DNA from: Mixta calida | GTDB lineage: Bacteria > Pseudomonadota > Gammaproteobacteria > Enterobacterales > Enterobacteriaceae | Assembly (NCBI RefSeq): GCF_002953215.1 | Contig: NZ_CP026378.1 | Span: 2,586,540 to 2,650,539, forward strand | DNA: 64,000 nt | Direction of reading: 5' to 3' | In this document: positions 39,211 to 49,031 of the stretch, piece after piece | How the letters are laid out: every line of letters starts with the position of its first letter | Numbering within the stretch: the stretch's first letter is position 1 | Notes under the pieces: generated by a model | Told to the model about the DNA's origin: nothing | Seen by the model: the letters and a program-made list of their open reading frames with translations, nothing else | Databases searched by the model: none | Translations under genes and position numbers: made by a program

Positions 39211-39353
39211 TGGGTAGGTCAGCGGCGAAACTCGGCGTTGGCATCAGCGCAGCGTTGGGTAGGTCGGCGGCGAAACTCGGTGTTGACGCAAGCCCAGCGC
39301 AGCGTTGGGTGGGTCGGCGGCGAAACTCGGTGTTGACGCAAGCCCAGCGCAGC
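39211..39353. repeat. Three tandem copies of a 45-50 bp unit
   Basis: Units begin TGGGT at 39211, 39256 and 39306 and contain GGTCGGCGGCGAAACTCGG. Copies 2 and 3 differ at about one base over 50 bp; copy 1 is about 5 bp shorter and more diverged. Non-coding. Confidence 0.85.
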
Positions 39354-39564
39354 CAGCGGCGGACAGGCCGCTCCGTAAAGACGCCATGAATCCATCCCTG
39401 GAGGCTCTGCCGCGTCATCCCTGACGCGGAAGCTTTACTACGCAGCCTGTCCGCCTCGGCTTCAGCATCTGATGAAATTTGCCGCCGCTTTTCGGCATTG
39501 ATATCGCTTTGATTTTTCTCCAGGCGCCATGTGACTAAAAGGCACAGAACAATGGCAATTAAAA

Positions 39565-39733
39565 GGTAATGTTCCGGTAGCGCAAATCTCAAGGGAGCGA
39601 GAGGAGCTGGCCGATGAGGCGGGCCTCCCGCGCCAGGGAAGGCGCGGGCGGAGGCCCCAGGGATGAGTTTATGCCGTCCCGCCGAACGGCCAGTTCCTCT
39701 TGCGACCGGCACGAAGTTGGTTTTCAACCAGCA
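39565..39733. repeat. 169-bp direct repeat, copy A
   Basis: First of two copies spaced 205 bp apart. Each holds nested GC-rich palindromes (GGCGGGCCTCCCGCGCC...GGCGCGGGCGGAGGCC) and CCGTCCCGCCGAACGGCCAG, so the transcript would fold strongly. The minus-strand frame encodes a recurring PVARGTGRSAGR peptide, probably not a protein. Looks like a mobile or amplified intergenic repeat family. Confidence 0.85.
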
Positions 39734-39769
39734 TCCCCGATATCTCTCAGCCCAACAAAATAAACCACA

Positions 39770-39938
39770 GGTAAGGTTCCGGCAGCGCAAATCTCAGGGG
39801 AGTAAGGGGAACTAGCCGATGAGGCGGGCCTCCCGCGCCAGGGAAGGCGCGGGCGGAGGTCCCAGGGATGGGTTTATACCGTCCCGCCGAACGGCCAGTT
39901 CCTCTTGCGACCGGCACGAAGCCGGTTTTCAATCAGCA
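39770..39938. repeat. 169-bp direct repeat, copy B
   Basis: Second copy, roughly 90 percent identical to copy A over its whole length, with the palindromic core invariant and changes mostly at the edges. Together with the 50-bp repeats it fills the 0.86-kb space between argS and flhE, in which no gene is supported. Confidence 0.85.
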
Positions 39939-39957
39939 AGACCGGCAGCAAACTGCC

Positions 39958-40353
39958 CTACTGGTAATTCACCATCACCTGATTGCTGAGTACGCGCAGC
40001 ACCGGAAACAGCCTCCCCTGCCCAGGCACGCTATAAATAAAGCGCAGCGTATCGCCGGCAGGCACATTCGTCAGGCCGCGCGTGGCGCCGCTGGCGCCTT
40101 CGATCGGCGTACAGCGCGTGCTGGAACAGAGCTTCACCTGCATCCCCGCAGGCTGCGGGCCCGTCAGCTCAAAACGCCAGTAGATAATCGTCATCACGCC
40201 GGATACCGGCCCTGGCGGCGTAATCGCCGCCGATGAGGCCTCGACGCCGCGGTTGCTCAGACTCGCGCCGACGGCGCTCCCCTGCCACGCCCCGCCCGCC
40301 GCCTGCGCGGCTAACGGCAGCAGCAGCGCTAAAGACAACAGCGCATATTTCAT
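39958..40353 (-). CDS. flhE: Flagellar protein FlhE
   Basis: 131-residue periplasmic protein, last gene of the flhBAE operon. Signal peptide MKYALLSLALLLPLAAQAA. Two cysteines (KLCSSTRC) form a likely disulphide. In Salmonella FlhE affects proton leakage through the flagellar export apparatus. Start overlaps the flhA stop by one base. Confidence 0.93.
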   Translation of the reverse strand: MKYALLSLALLLPLAAQAAGGAWQGSAVGASLSNRGVEASSAAITPPGPVSGVMTIIYWRFELTGPQPAGMQVKLCSSTRCTPIEGASGATRGLTNVPAGDTLRFIYSVPGQGRLFPVLRVLSNQVMVNYQ

Positions 40354-42437
40354 CAGTGGCCTCCAATGGTCGCCGTCATACGGATATGACGGTTATCGGT
40401 CAGCTCCATATTGGAAAGCACCGCCAGCTGCGGCAAATTGCGGCGCAGGAAACGCGCCAGCAGCGCCCGCAGCGGATGATTCACCAACAGCACCGGCGGC
40501 GCGCCCAGCATCTCCTGATTTTGCAGCGCGCGCTGCGTCTGATCCAGCAGACGATCCGCCAGGCCCGGCTCCAGACCGCCGCCGCCCTGCAACGCCTGCA
40601 ACAACAGACGTTCCAGCGTCGCATCCAGACCAATCACCTGCACTTCTCCATTGCCAGGGAACCACTGCTGCGTAATCGCGCGACCCAGCGCCACACGCAC
40701 TACCGTCGTCAGCTCGTGCGGATCGCTCTGCACCGGCGCATGCTCCGCTAGCGTCTCGATAATGGTACGCATATCACGGATCGACACGCGCTCCGCCAGC
40801 AGATTTTGCAGCACCTTATGCAGCGTCGTCAGCGACACCACGCCCGGCACCAGATCTTCCGTCAGCTTCGGCATCTCCTGGCTCACGCGATCCAGCAACT
40901 GCTGCGCCTCCTGACGACCAAACAGCTCGCTGGCGTACTGGCCGATCAGATGGTTCAGGTGCGTCGCCACCACGGTGCTCGCTTCCACCACGGTAAAGCC
41001 CTGAATCTGCGCCTGCTCTTTCAGCGCGCTGTCGATCCAGATGGCGGCAAGACCAAATGCGGGATCGACCGTCTGTTCGCCGGGCAAGGTGCCGGCGGCG
41101 GTGCCAGGGTTGATCGCCATCCAGCGGCCCGGATAAGCGTCGCCGCTGCCAATCTCGACCCCTTTCATCAGAATGCGGTAGCGCGCCGCAGGCATATCCA
41201 TATTGTCGCGGATATGCACCACCGGCGGCAGAAAGCCCATCTCCTGCGCGAACTTCTTACGAATACTGCGGATACGGCCCAGCAGCTCGCCGTCCTGCGT
41301 GCTGTCCACCATCGGGATCAGGCGGTAGCCCACTTCCATACCCAGCGAATCTTCCAGCTGCACGTCGCCCCAGGTCGCTTCCACTGTCGCCGCCGTCTCC
41401 TGCGCACGCGGGATCGCCTGCTGCGCAGCCGCCTTCGGCTTCATCTCACGACCGCGCTGCCACCAAGCCAGGCCCAGCAGCGCGGCGGTAAACAGCAGGA
41501 ACACCAGGTTCGGCATCCCCGGCACCAGGCCCAACAGCCCCAGCACGCCAGCGCTCAGCATCATCACACGCGGGTTGCTGAACAGCTGGGTCACCATCTG
41601 CTCGCCCACATCCTGATCGGTGCTGACGCGCGTGACGATAACGCCCGCCGCGGTGGAAATCACCAGCGCCGGGATCTGCGCCACCAGGCCGTCGCCGATG
41701 GTCAGCAGCGTATAGCTTTCCGCCGCCGCGCCGAACGGCATGCCGTGCTGCACCACGCCCACCAGCAGGCCGCCCACGACGTTGATAATCATAATCATGA
41801 TGCCAGCGATGGCGTCGCCGCGCACAAACTTACTGGCACCGTCCATTGAGCCGTAGAAATCCGCTTCCTGCGTGACTTCGGAGCGACGTTTCTTCGCTTC
41901 CTCTTCGCCGATCAGACCGGCGTTGAGATCGGCATCGATCGCCATCTGCTTGCCGGGCATCCCGTCAAGCACGAAACGCGCCCCCACTTCCGCGATACGC
42001 CCGGCACCCTTGGTGATCACCATAAAGTTAATGATGATCAGGATAATAAACACCACGATACCGATGGCGAAGTTGCCGCCGACCAGGAAGTGGCCGAACG
42101 CTTCCACCACCTGTCCCGCCGCCGCCGCGCCGGTATGCCCTTCCAGCAAAATCACGCGCGTCGAGGCAACGTTCAGCGCCAGACGCAGCAGCGTCGAGAA
42201 CAGCAGAATGGTCGGGAACGCGGCGAACTCCAGCGTGCGCTGGGTGAACATCGCCACCAGCAGCACCATGATCGACAGCGCGATGTTAAAGGTAAACAGC
42301 AGATCGAGGATAAAGGGCGGCAGCGGCAGCACCATCATCGACAGGATCAAAAGAATCAGCAGCGGGCCAGCCAGCACCTTCATCTGCGTATCTTTCATGT
42401 TACCCGGTAAGCGAAATAAAGCGGCCAGATTAGCCAT
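40353..42437 (-). CDS. flhA: Flagellar type III export gate protein FlhA
   Basis: Export-gate component of the flagellar type III secretion apparatus: about eight N-terminal membrane helices (residues 20-325) and a large cytosolic domain forming the nonameric ring. 694 residues from the ATG at 42437, which lies inside flhB with AGGAGAG upstream and matches the family start MANLAALFRLPGN. The conserved FHIPEP-family segment is GGNFAIGIVVFIILIIINF and the cytoplasmic loop VITKGAGRIAEVGARF. Overlaps flhB by 8 bp. Confidence 0.98.
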   Translation of the reverse strand: MANLAALFRLPGNMKDTQMKVLAGPLLILLILSMMVLPLPPFILDLLFTFNIALSIMVLLVAMFTQRTLEFAAFPTILLFSTLLRLALNVASTRVILLEGHTGAAAAGQVVEAFGHFLVGGNFAIGIVVFIILIIINFMVITKGAGRIAEVGARFVLDGMPGKQMAIDADLNAGLIGEEEAKKRRSEVTQEADFYGSMDGASKFVRGDAIAGIMIMIINVVGGLLVGVVQHGMPFGAAAESYTLLTIGDGLVAQIPALVISTAAGVIVTRVSTDQDVGEQMVTQLFSNPRVMMLSAGVLGLLGLVPGMPNLVFLLFTAALLGLAWWQRGREMKPKAAAQQAIPRAQETAATVEATWGDVQLEDSLGMEVGYRLIPMVDSTQDGELLGRIRSIRKKFAQEMGFLPPVVHIRDNMDMPAARYRILMKGVEIGSGDAYPGRWMAINPGTAAGTLPGEQTVDPAFGLAAIWIDSALKEQAQIQGFTVVEASTVVATHLNHLIGQYASELFGRQEAQQLLDRVSQEMPKLTEDLVPGVVSLTTLHKVLQNLLAERVSIRDMRTIIETLAEHAPVQSDPHELTTVVRVALGRAITQQWFPGNGEVQVIGLDATLERLLLQALQGGGGLEPGLADRLLDQTQRALQNQEMLGAPPVLLVNHPLRALLARFLRRNLPQLAVLSNMELTDNRHIRMTATIGGH

Positions 42438-43587
42438 CAGCTCTTGTCTCTCCTGCAAAGTCCAGTTCAGCCGGTACCGGCAAGCGTTCAGGTCTCTTCG
42501 GTATCAGCCCGCCCTCGCGCTTCCAGCGTCGGAGCTGCCATACCCAGGCCAGCACTTCCGCCACCGCCGCATAGAGCGCGCCCGGAATGTGCTGTCCTAT
42601 TTCACTGTGACGATAAAGGGCGCGCGCCAGCGGCGGCGCCTCCAGAATCGGCACGCGATGTTCTTTACCCAGCTCACGAATGCGCAGCGCCACGTCACCG
42701 GCGCCTTTCGCCAATACCTTCGGCGCGCTCATTCTCTTCTCGTCATACTGCAACGCCACCGAATAGTGCGTCGGGTTGGTGACGATCACGTCCGCCTTCG
42801 GCACATCGGCCATCATGCGGCGGCGAGCGGCGGCGCGCATCGCCTGACGGATGCGCCCTTTCACATGCGGGTCGCCTTCCATCTCTTTATGTTCGTCACG
42901 GATCTCCTGACGCGTCATACGCAGCTTTTTGAAATAGCTGAACAGCTGCCAGAACACGTCGAAGCCCACCATCGGCACCAGGCCCAGCACCACCAAAAAG
43001 CAACAGGCGGCGATCATATTCATGCCGTGTGCCAGGGCCTTCCAGGGCGATTCGGTAATCAGATGCAGCATATCGGGCCAGCGGCTCCAGACATACCAGC
43101 CCGCCACCGAACCGACCAGCACCGCCTTCAGCACCGCTTTCAGCAGCTCGGCCGCCGTCTGGGCGGAAAACATGCGCTTCAGTCCGCTCAGCGGGTTCAG
43201 CTTACTGAAGCTTGGGGAAAGGGATTTGCCGCTCAGCACGATGCCGCCCAGCAGCATCGGCGAGGCGATGGCGACCAACACCAGGCCCGCCATCATTGGC
43301 AGCAGCGCCGACACCGCCTGCCCCAGCAGACGGCTGATATGGCGAACAATCTGACCGGGATCGTTAATTAAACGGTGATCGAAGCTAAAGCCGGACGCGA
43401 CCATTTCGGCCAGCTGTCGGGCCATCGATTCGCCGCCCATCCACAGCACCATCAGCCCCGTCACCAACATCAGCAGGGAGGTCAGCTCGCGGGAACGCGG
43501 GATCTGCCCCTCTTTACGCGCTTTTTCAAGTCGGTGGGGTGTGGGGGATTCTGTTTTTTCCTCGTCGCTATCGCTACCTTCAGCCAC
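42430..43587 (-). CDS. flhB: Flagellar export switch protein FlhB
   Basis: Membrane-embedded substrate-specificity switch of flagellar export, 385 residues, starting with GTG (43587). Four transmembrane helices, then a cytosolic domain with the self-cleaving NPTH motif (VTNPTHYSVALQYDE, near residue 270). First gene of the flhBAE operon. Confidence 0.98.
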   Translation of the reverse strand: MAEGSDSDEEKTESPTPHRLEKARKEGQIPRSRELTSLLMLVTGLMVLWMGGESMARQLAEMVASGFSFDHRLINDPGQIVRHISRLLGQAVSALLPMMAGLVLVAIASPMLLGGIVLSGKSLSPSFSKLNPLSGLKRMFSAQTAAELLKAVLKAVLVGSVAGWYVWSRWPDMLHLITESPWKALAHGMNMIAACCFLVVLGLVPMVGFDVFWQLFSYFKKLRMTRQEIRDEHKEMEGDPHVKGRIRQAMRAAARRRMMADVPKADVIVTNPTHYSVALQYDEKRMSAPKVLAKGAGDVALRIRELGKEHRVPILEAPPLARALYRHSEIGQHIPGALYAAVAEVLAWVWQLRRWKREGGLIPKRPERLPVPAELDFAGETRADG

Positions 43588-43737
43588 GTTGATAACCTGC
43601 GCCAGAATGGGGATTGCGCATAGGTTGCCAAACTTGAGCCGTTTTAATGGGACGAGTAACAGGGTTAAACAGGGGTTATTTCAGGGAATGGATAAGGCTG
43701 GCTGACGCGACGCCAGCCTGTTTGAATAAAATCGGGG

Positions 43738-43767
43738 CGCCGCCGTCCCATAATGCGGACGGCGGCG
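43738..43767 (-). terminator. cheZ terminator
   Basis: 11-bp perfect stem CGCCGCCGTCC / GGACGGCGGCG just after the cheZ stop; on the minus strand followed by CCCCGATTTTATT. The T-tract is short, but stem strength and position fit. Confidence 0.65.
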
Positions 43768-43772
43768 ACCTT

Positions 43773-44417
43773 TCAGAAGCCCAGGCTGTCGAGCAGATCG
43801 TCAACCTGATCCTGGTTCGCCACGACGCCAGGGGCGGCGGCGTTAATCTGCGGACCGTTCAGCAGGCTGTTCTCTTCCCGCTTCTGACGCGCGTTCGCTT
43901 CCGGCATGTTCTCCAGCAGCACCATCAACAGCTGACGCTCAATCTCCTGAATCACATCCATCATGCGCTTGATCACCTGACCGGTAAGATCCTGGAAATC
44001 CTGCGCCATCATGATGTCGAGCAGCTGTGCGTTGGTAAAGGACGTGTGTTCCGGCACGGCGGCCAGATATTCGCGCGTATCCGAAACCAGTACACGGGCG
44101 TCCGCCAGCTCGATGGGGTCTTCAAACCAGGCGTCCCAGCGCGTTTTCAGATCTTTAGCACCGCTCTCCAGCGCGTCCTGACGCGGCTGTGAAGCTTCTA
44201 CGCAGTTCAGCGCGCGCTCAGCGGCCTGAGCGGTCATCTGTACCACATAGTCGAGACGGTCGCGGGCGTCAGGAATCGCTTCCGCCGCTTCCGCAATCGC
44301 CTGATCCAGTCCCAGCTCGCGCAGGCTGTCACGCAGCATGCGCGTCAGGGAGCCGATGCGAGAAATAATATCTTGCGCCGAAGCCGCATCTGTCGCTGGT
44401 TTCGTAAGTTCGCTCAT
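43773..44417 (-). CDS. cheZ: CheY-P phosphatase CheZ
   Basis: Accelerates dephosphorylation of CheY-P to reset the motor signal. 214 residues from the ATG at 44417 (GGAG upstream). Catalytic Gln is in the [17 protein letters not shown] helix. The C-terminal CheY-binding peptide [13 protein letters not shown] is intact. 9 bp after cheY. Confidence 0.97.
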   Translation of the reverse strand: MSELTKPATDAASAQDIISRIGSLTRMLRDSLRELGLDQAIAEAAEAIPDARDRLDYVVQMTAQAAERALNCVEASQPRQDALESGAKDLKTRWDAWFEDPIELADARVLVSDTREYLAAVPEHTSFTNAQLLDIMMAQDFQDLTGQVIKRMMDVIQEIERQLLMVLLENMPEANARQKREENSLLNGPQINAAAPGVVANQDQVDDLLDSLGF

Positions 44418-44426
44418 CACGTCTCC

Positions 44427-44816
44427 TTACATACCTAATTTTTCGAAGATCTTACCTAACTTCTCTTCCAGGGTCGCTGCGGTAAAAGGTTTGACGACAT
44501 AGCCGCTGGCGCCAGCCTGAGCTGCGGCAATGATGTTCTCTTTTTTCGCTTCGGCGGTCACCATCAGCACCGGCAGCTTGCCCAGGGTGGCGTCGGCGCG
44601 AATGGTCTGCAGCAGCTGCAGGCCATCCATGTTCGGCATGTTCCAGTCGGAAATGACGAAATCGAAACCGCCCGCGCGCAGCTTGGTCAGCGCATCGACG
44701 CCGTCTTCAGCTTCTTCAACGTTGTTGAAGCCCAGTTCTTTCAGCAGGTTGCGCACAATACGACGCATCGTATTGAAGTCGTCCACCACCAAAAAACGCA
44801 TATTCTTGTCAACCAT
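44427..44816 (-). CDS. cheY: Chemotaxis response regulator CheY
   Basis: 129-residue single-domain receiver that binds FliM when phosphorylated. Acidic pocket [10 protein letters not shown], phospho-acceptor Asp in [12 protein letters not shown], Thr in LMVTAEAK and Lys in YVVKPFTA are all present. Nearly identical to E. coli CheY over its length. Confidence 0.99.
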   Translation of the reverse strand: MVDKNMRFLVVDDFNTMRRIVRNLLKELGFNNVEEAEDGVDALTKLRAGGFDFVISDWNMPNMDGLQLLQTIRADATLGKLPVLMVTAEAKKENIIAAAQAGASGYVVKPFTAATLEEKLGKIFEKLGM

Positions 44817-44856
44817 ATCTACTCCTGTGTTATCTCGTCCCGCTGGACGGGCTCGG

Positions 44857-45906
44857 TTAAATGCGCAATGCCTGTCCGGCGCTAATTTTTGCCAGCATGT
44901 GCTGACTGATTTGGTGCAAATCCACCACTTCACTGGCTCCCCCGTGAGCGATAGCCTCACGCGGCATGCCGAAAACCACACAACTTGCTTCGTTCTGGGC
45001 GATGGTCCAGGCGCCGGCGCGGTACATCTCCAGCAGTCCGGCCGCGCCGTCGTTGCCCATGCCGGTGAGGATCACGCCAACGGCGTTGCGTCCGGCGTGT
45101 TGCGCCACCGACTTAAACAGGACATCCACCGACGGCTTATGGCGGTTGACCGGTGGGCCGTCGTTCAGCTTCACCTGATAGTTGGCGCCGCTGCGCGCCA
45201 GCTCCAGGTGCATCGCGCCGGGGGCGATATAGGCGTGCCCCGGCAAAATACGCTCGCCGTCTTCCGCTTCTTTCACGGTAATCTGGCAAAGTTTGTTCAG
45301 CCGCTCGGCGAACGAGCGGGTAAAGCCTGGCGGCATATGCTGGGTAATCAGCAGCGCCGGGCTGGTTGCCGGCAGCGGCTGCAACACATGGCGAATCGCT
45401 TCGGTGCCGCCGGTGGAGGCGCCGATAGCGATCAGCTTCTCGCTGCTCAGCAGCGGTCCGGCCTTCAGCATCGCTGGCGCGGCCTGCGCGCCGCGCGGCA
45501 CCAGACGGGCGCGGGCGGCGGCGCGGATCTTGTCGGCGATCATCTGGCTGTAGGCCATCATGCCTTCACGGATGCCCAGCTGCGGTTTGGTGACGAAATC
45601 GATCGCCCCCAGCTCCAGCGCGCGCAGTGTGACTTCAGAGCCTTTCGCCGTCAGCGAAGAGACCATCACGACCGGCATCGGACGCAGACGCATCAGTTTT
45701 TCCAGGAAATCGAGGCCGTCCATGCGCGGCATCTCGACGTCCAGCGTCAGCACCTGCGGGTTGTACTGTTTAATCAAATCGCGCGCCACCAGCGGATCGG
45801 GGGCCGTGGCCACCATTTCCATATCGGGATGGCTGTTGATGATCTCCGTCATCAGTTGACGCATCAGCGCTGAATCATCAACGCACATTACGGTGATTTT
45901 GCTCAT
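44857..45906 (-). CDS. cheB: Chemoreceptor methylesterase/deamidase CheB
   Basis: 349 residues: N-terminal receiver (VDDSALMRQ; phospho-Asp in [12 protein letters not shown]) and C-terminal methylesterase with catalytic Ser in GASTGGTEA, His in TQHMPPGF and Asp in GMGNDGAAG. Overlaps cheR by 4 bp (ATGA). Confidence 0.98.
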   Translation of the reverse strand: MSKITVMCVDDSALMRQLMTEIINSHPDMEMVATAPDPLVARDLIKQYNPQVLTLDVEMPRMDGLDFLEKLMRLRPMPVVMVSSLTAKGSEVTLRALELGAIDFVTKPQLGIREGMMAYSQMIADKIRAAARARLVPRGAQAAPAMLKAGPLLSSEKLIAIGASTGGTEAIRHVLQPLPATSPALLITQHMPPGFTRSFAERLNKLCQITVKEAEDGERILPGHAYIAPGAMHLELARSGANYQVKLNDGPPVNRHKPSVDVLFKSVAQHAGRNAVGVILTGMGNDGAAGLLEMYRAGAWTIAQNEASCVVFGMPREAIAHGGASEVVDLHQISQHMLAKISAGQALRI

Positions 45907-46778
45907 GCTCTTTCCTTAGTCAGCCCGTAAACCGTTTGCCCGCGCAGATAGAACTCTTTGCTTATCTGGCTGAAATTTTCCGAGTGGCCAGCGAACAGCA
46001 GACCGCCGGGCTTCAGCAGCGGGACAAAGCGCCGCAGGATCTTTTCCTGGGTTTCTTTGTCGAAATAGATCATGACGTTGCGGCAAAAAATCGCATCAAA
46101 CGGGCCGGGCAGTGCCCACTCGTGCGCCAGCAGGTTCAGCTGGAAAAAATTCACCGTGCTCGCCAGCTCGGAGCGCACGCGCACCATGCCGGAATGCGGG
46201 CCTGTGCCGCGCAAAAAGAAGCGCTGCATCTGCGGCTGCGAAAGCGTGCGCAGCTCCTCCTGGCGATAGATGCCCGATGAGGCCTTTTCCAGCACCTGCG
46301 TATCAATATCGCTGGCGTGAACGGAGAATTTCCCCGGTCCGGCGCCCAGCGTTTCCGCCAGCGTCATAGCGATGGAGTAAGGCTCCTCGCCGGTAGAGGC
46401 CGCCGTACTCCAGACGTTGTAGCTGCCGCCGCGCCGTTTGGCGTGTTCCGCCAGAATCGGGAAGTGGTGCGCCTCGCGGAAAAAGGCCGTCAGGTTGGTG
46501 GTCAGGGCGTTGATAAACGCCTGCCACTCCGCGCTGTTGGGATCGTTTTCCAGCAGGGCGAGATAGCGGCCAAAGTCATCAATATTCAGGGTGCGCAGAC
46601 GACGCACCAGCCGGTTATAAACCATTTCACGTTTATGATCGGCAAGCACGATGCCGGCTCGCTGATAAATCAGCTGACTGATACGGCGAAAGTGCGTATC
46701 AGAGAGAGGCAAACGCTGCACCATCTGGGCCAGCAGCGTCGCGTTCTCAGGTGGTGCCAGTACTGTCGATTTCTTCAT
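45903..46778 (-). CDS. cheR: Chemoreceptor methyltransferase CheR
   Basis: SAM-dependent methylation of receptor glutamates for adaptation. 291 residues with N-terminal helical domain ([17 protein letters not shown]) and SAM domain ([28 protein letters not shown]). The beta-subdomain that docks on the receptor NWETF tail is present. Confidence 0.98.
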   Translation of the reverse strand: MKKSTVLAPPENATLLAQMVQRLPLSDTHFRRISQLIYQRAGIVLADHKREMVYNRLVRRLRTLNIDDFGRYLALLENDPNSAEWQAFINALTTNLTAFFREAHHFPILAEHAKRRGGSYNVWSTAASTGEEPYSIAMTLAETLGAGPGKFSVHASDIDTQVLEKASSGIYRQEELRTLSQPQMQRFFLRGTGPHSGMVRVRSELASTVNFFQLNLLAHEWALPGPFDAIFCRNVMIYFDKETQEKILRRFVPLLKPGGLLFAGHSENFSQISKEFYLRGQTVYGLTKERA

Positions 46779-47167
46779 CCAGGTTCACCCAACAAAGCAG
46801 TTTAAGGTTTAAAGGCGCCACTTCCTGGCGATGGCTTGTCAGCTTCTCACCCTGCTCGCCTGCCTTACCGCCTGCGGCGCGTCGTGCGCTGCGGCTGTCT
46901 GTTCCGACTATCGGGGCGTCGCGCTAATCCGTGGCCGCTGCCGCTTCCTCATCAGCGCGGCATTTTGCTGTGTGACCTAATCTGGCTATTGACGATCGCG
47001 ACGCCGGTGACGCCGCCGCGCTCTTCATTTGAAGCGGGGCAGCATTTGATGTCGCGGCGTGGCCTCTGCCTGCCGTTGCCTTGCGCCTGCGCCATCCCTC
47101 TGCCCGTCTCACCAACTTCTTCCGTCAACACGTTTTTCTTATTGTTTACCGCCTGCCTGGACGAGAA
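46779..47167. other. Intergenic region between tsr-like gene and cheR
   Basis: 389 bp, GC-rich, no supportable frame on either strand and no match to the MCP genes. In E. coli the receptor genes abut cheR more closely, so this may be decayed sequence. No terminator or promoter recognised. Confidence 0.45.
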
Positions 47168-48841
47168 TCAGAAGGTTTCCCAGTTCTCATCCGAGCCAGC
47201 GGCCTTGCGCGCTACCGGTGTCGACGCCGCGCTCTGCGGCTTTTTCGCTGCCGTATTAACGTTAACGGCGGCGGCGGCGAATTCTTTACGAATTCTGAAC
47301 ACCGCGACCGCCTGACTGAGACGGCTCGCCTGTTCTTCCAGCGCGGCGGCCGCCGAGGCGGACTCCTGCACCAGCGCGGCGTTCTGCTGCGTCACGCGAT
47401 CCATCTCGGTCACCGCCAGGCCCACCTGGTCGATGCCGCGGCTCTGCTCGTCCGACGCCGAGGCAATTTCACCCATGATGTCGGTGACGCGGGTGACCGC
47501 GCTGACGATGTCGCTCATGGTTTCGCCCGCGCTTTCAACCAGTACAGAACCGGTATCGACACGCGCCACAGAATCTTCAATCAGCGACTTAATCTCTTTC
47601 GCCGCCTGAGCGCTGCGCTGCGCCAGATTGCGCACCTCGCCCGCCACCACCGCGAAGCCGCGGCCCTGTTCACCGGCGCGCGCCGCTTCCACCGCCGCGT
47701 TCAGCGCCAGGATGTTGGTCTGGAAGGCGATGCCGTCGATCACGCTGATGATATCGGCAATCTTTTTCGAGCTGCCCGCGATCTCGCTCATGGTTTTCAC
47801 CACGCCGTCCACGACCTTGCCGCCCTTCTGCGCGGTTTCGGAGGCGCTCAGCGCCAGCTGCGACGCCTGACGGGCGTTTTCGGCGTTCTGTTTCACCGTC
47901 GCGGTCAGTTCTTCCATGCTGGCGGCGGTCTCTTCCAGCGAGGCGGCCTGCTGCTCGGTGCGCGAGGAGAGATCGTTGCTGCCGGCGGTGATTTCGCTGG
48001 CGCCGGTGTAGATGGCGTCGGAACCGTCGCGCACGTCGCTGACGGTGCGCACCAGCTCCTGCTGCATGTTTTTCAGGCTTTCCGCCAGCAGGCTCATTTC
48101 ATTGCGGCCTTGCACCTCGATTGGCTGCGTCAGGTCGCCGCTGGCGATATGACGGATATGCTCGATGGTGATTTTCAGCGGACGCAGCAGGATCTGATGC
48201 ATGCCGATCCAGACCAGCGCGACCACGCCCGCCAGAATCGTCAGCACGATGCCGATAATCCACAGGGAACGCTGATACGCGCTCTCGTTCTGCTCGGCGC
48301 CAGCGGTTATCAGGGTGCTGGTGGTCTGCGCCCAGGTGGCGTAGGCGCTTTCAAAATCGTTCTGGTAGCTCTGCGTCGGCTGGTCGACAAACCCTTTCAA
48401 ATTACCCGCGCCCAGCATCTGCACCAGTTCGCCCAGCGCGTCATGCAGCACTTTATATTTGTCATTGATCGCCACCAGATAAGGCATATTTTTCACCTCG
48501 TCAGGCAGTATCTGGTTGTAGGCGGCAAAGTTTTTGTCCGCCGTTTGCAGCTGCTCGTTGGCCAGCGCCACCAGTTCGGCGACGGTGCTGCCGCTGCCCA
48601 TATGGTTAGCATCGAGCATATAGCGGATACCGGCGCGGTTAAGGGTGTTGCGCGCCTGGATCAGCGCCACCCATGCGGCGTTGAGGTTAATCTGTTCGCG
48701 CTGGATCTCCTGCGACAGAACAAAACTTTCCCGATCCCCTTTCAGGGCGTTAAAGAACAGACCGCTGGATGCGAGCTGCAATACAGCGAAGATGGCCAGC
48801 ACCATAATCAGCGCCGTCACAACTTTAATATGCTTAAACAT
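47168..48841 (-). CDS. tsr: Methyl-accepting chemotaxis protein, Tsr-type (serine)
   Basis: 557 residues from the ATG at 48841. TM1 [23 protein letters not shown]. The ligand domain retains the Tsr serine-pocket pattern [14 protein letters not shown] and DQPTQSYQ (Arg64, Asn68, Arg69, Arg73 and Thr156 equivalents). TM2 about 190-212, HAMP domain, then methylation helices and the E-rich hairpin tip [17 protein letters not shown]. It ends with NWETF, the CheR/CheB tether. A sigma-28 promoter lies 33-59 bp upstream. Its signalling half is almost the same DNA as that of the next receptor gene. Confidence 0.88.
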   Translation of the reverse strand: MFKHIKVVTALIMVLAIFAVLQLASSGLFFNALKGDRESFVLSQEIQREQINLNAAWVALIQARNTLNRAGIRYMLDANHMGSGSTVAELVALANEQLQTADKNFAAYNQILPDEVKNMPYLVAINDKYKVLHDALGELVQMLGAGNLKGFVDQPTQSYQNDFESAYATWAQTTSTLITAGAEQNESAYQRSLWIIGIVLTILAGVVALVWIGMHQILLRPLKITIEHIRHIASGDLTQPIEVQGRNEMSLLAESLKNMQQELVRTVSDVRDGSDAIYTGASEITAGSNDLSSRTEQQAASLEETAASMEELTATVKQNAENARQASQLALSASETAQKGGKVVDGVVKTMSEIAGSSKKIADIISVIDGIAFQTNILALNAAVEAARAGEQGRGFAVVAGEVRNLAQRSAQAAKEIKSLIEDSVARVDTGSVLVESAGETMSDIVSAVTRVTDIMGEIASASDEQSRGIDQVGLAVTEMDRVTQQNAALVQESASAAAALEEQASRLSQAVAVFRIRKEFAAAAVNVNTAAKKPQSAASTPVARKAAGSDENWETF

Positions 48842-48873
48842 GATGGACCTTAAAGCGTGGTTGAATGTCAGGA

Positions 48874-48900
48874 TTATCGGCATGCCAGGCAGGATCTTTA
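48874..48900 (-). promoter_or_regulatory. Sigma-28 (FliA) promoter of the tsr-like gene
   Basis: Minus strand TAAAGATC, 11-bp spacer, GCCGATAA; consensus is TAAAGTTT-N11-GCCGATAA, so 14 of 16 match and the -10 is perfect. Confidence 0.85.
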
Positions 48901-48965
48901 TCCTTATCTGCAATTAACTGCGGCGCGCTACGCGCCGTCAGGCAAATTTTCAGATGGAAAAAGCG

Positions 48966-49001
48966 AAACCGGACGCCGTCGGGCGACGACGTCCGGTTTT
49001 T
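48966..49001. terminator. Hairpin between two MCP genes
   Basis: AAACCGGACG (48966-48975) / CGTCCGGTTT (48990-48999), 10-bp stem. T5 follows on the plus strand; on the minus strand CGCTTTTT follows. Likely terminates the upstream MCP transcript on the minus strand. Confidence 0.6.
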
Positions 49002-49031
49002 ACGTTAAATATCAGCGACGCGTGTGACGGA

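Noticed and set aside
39098-39790. 230-codon minus-strand frame across the argS-flhE gap
   Set aside because: It runs through two repeat families and the argS terminator; its sequence is the translation of the repeats and has no recognised domain.
47081-48853. 590-codon plus-strand frame antisense to the tsr-like gene
   Set aside because: A shadow of a high-GC receptor gene; the same antisense frame recurs over the other MCP genes with mirrored sequence, as expected from codon bias.
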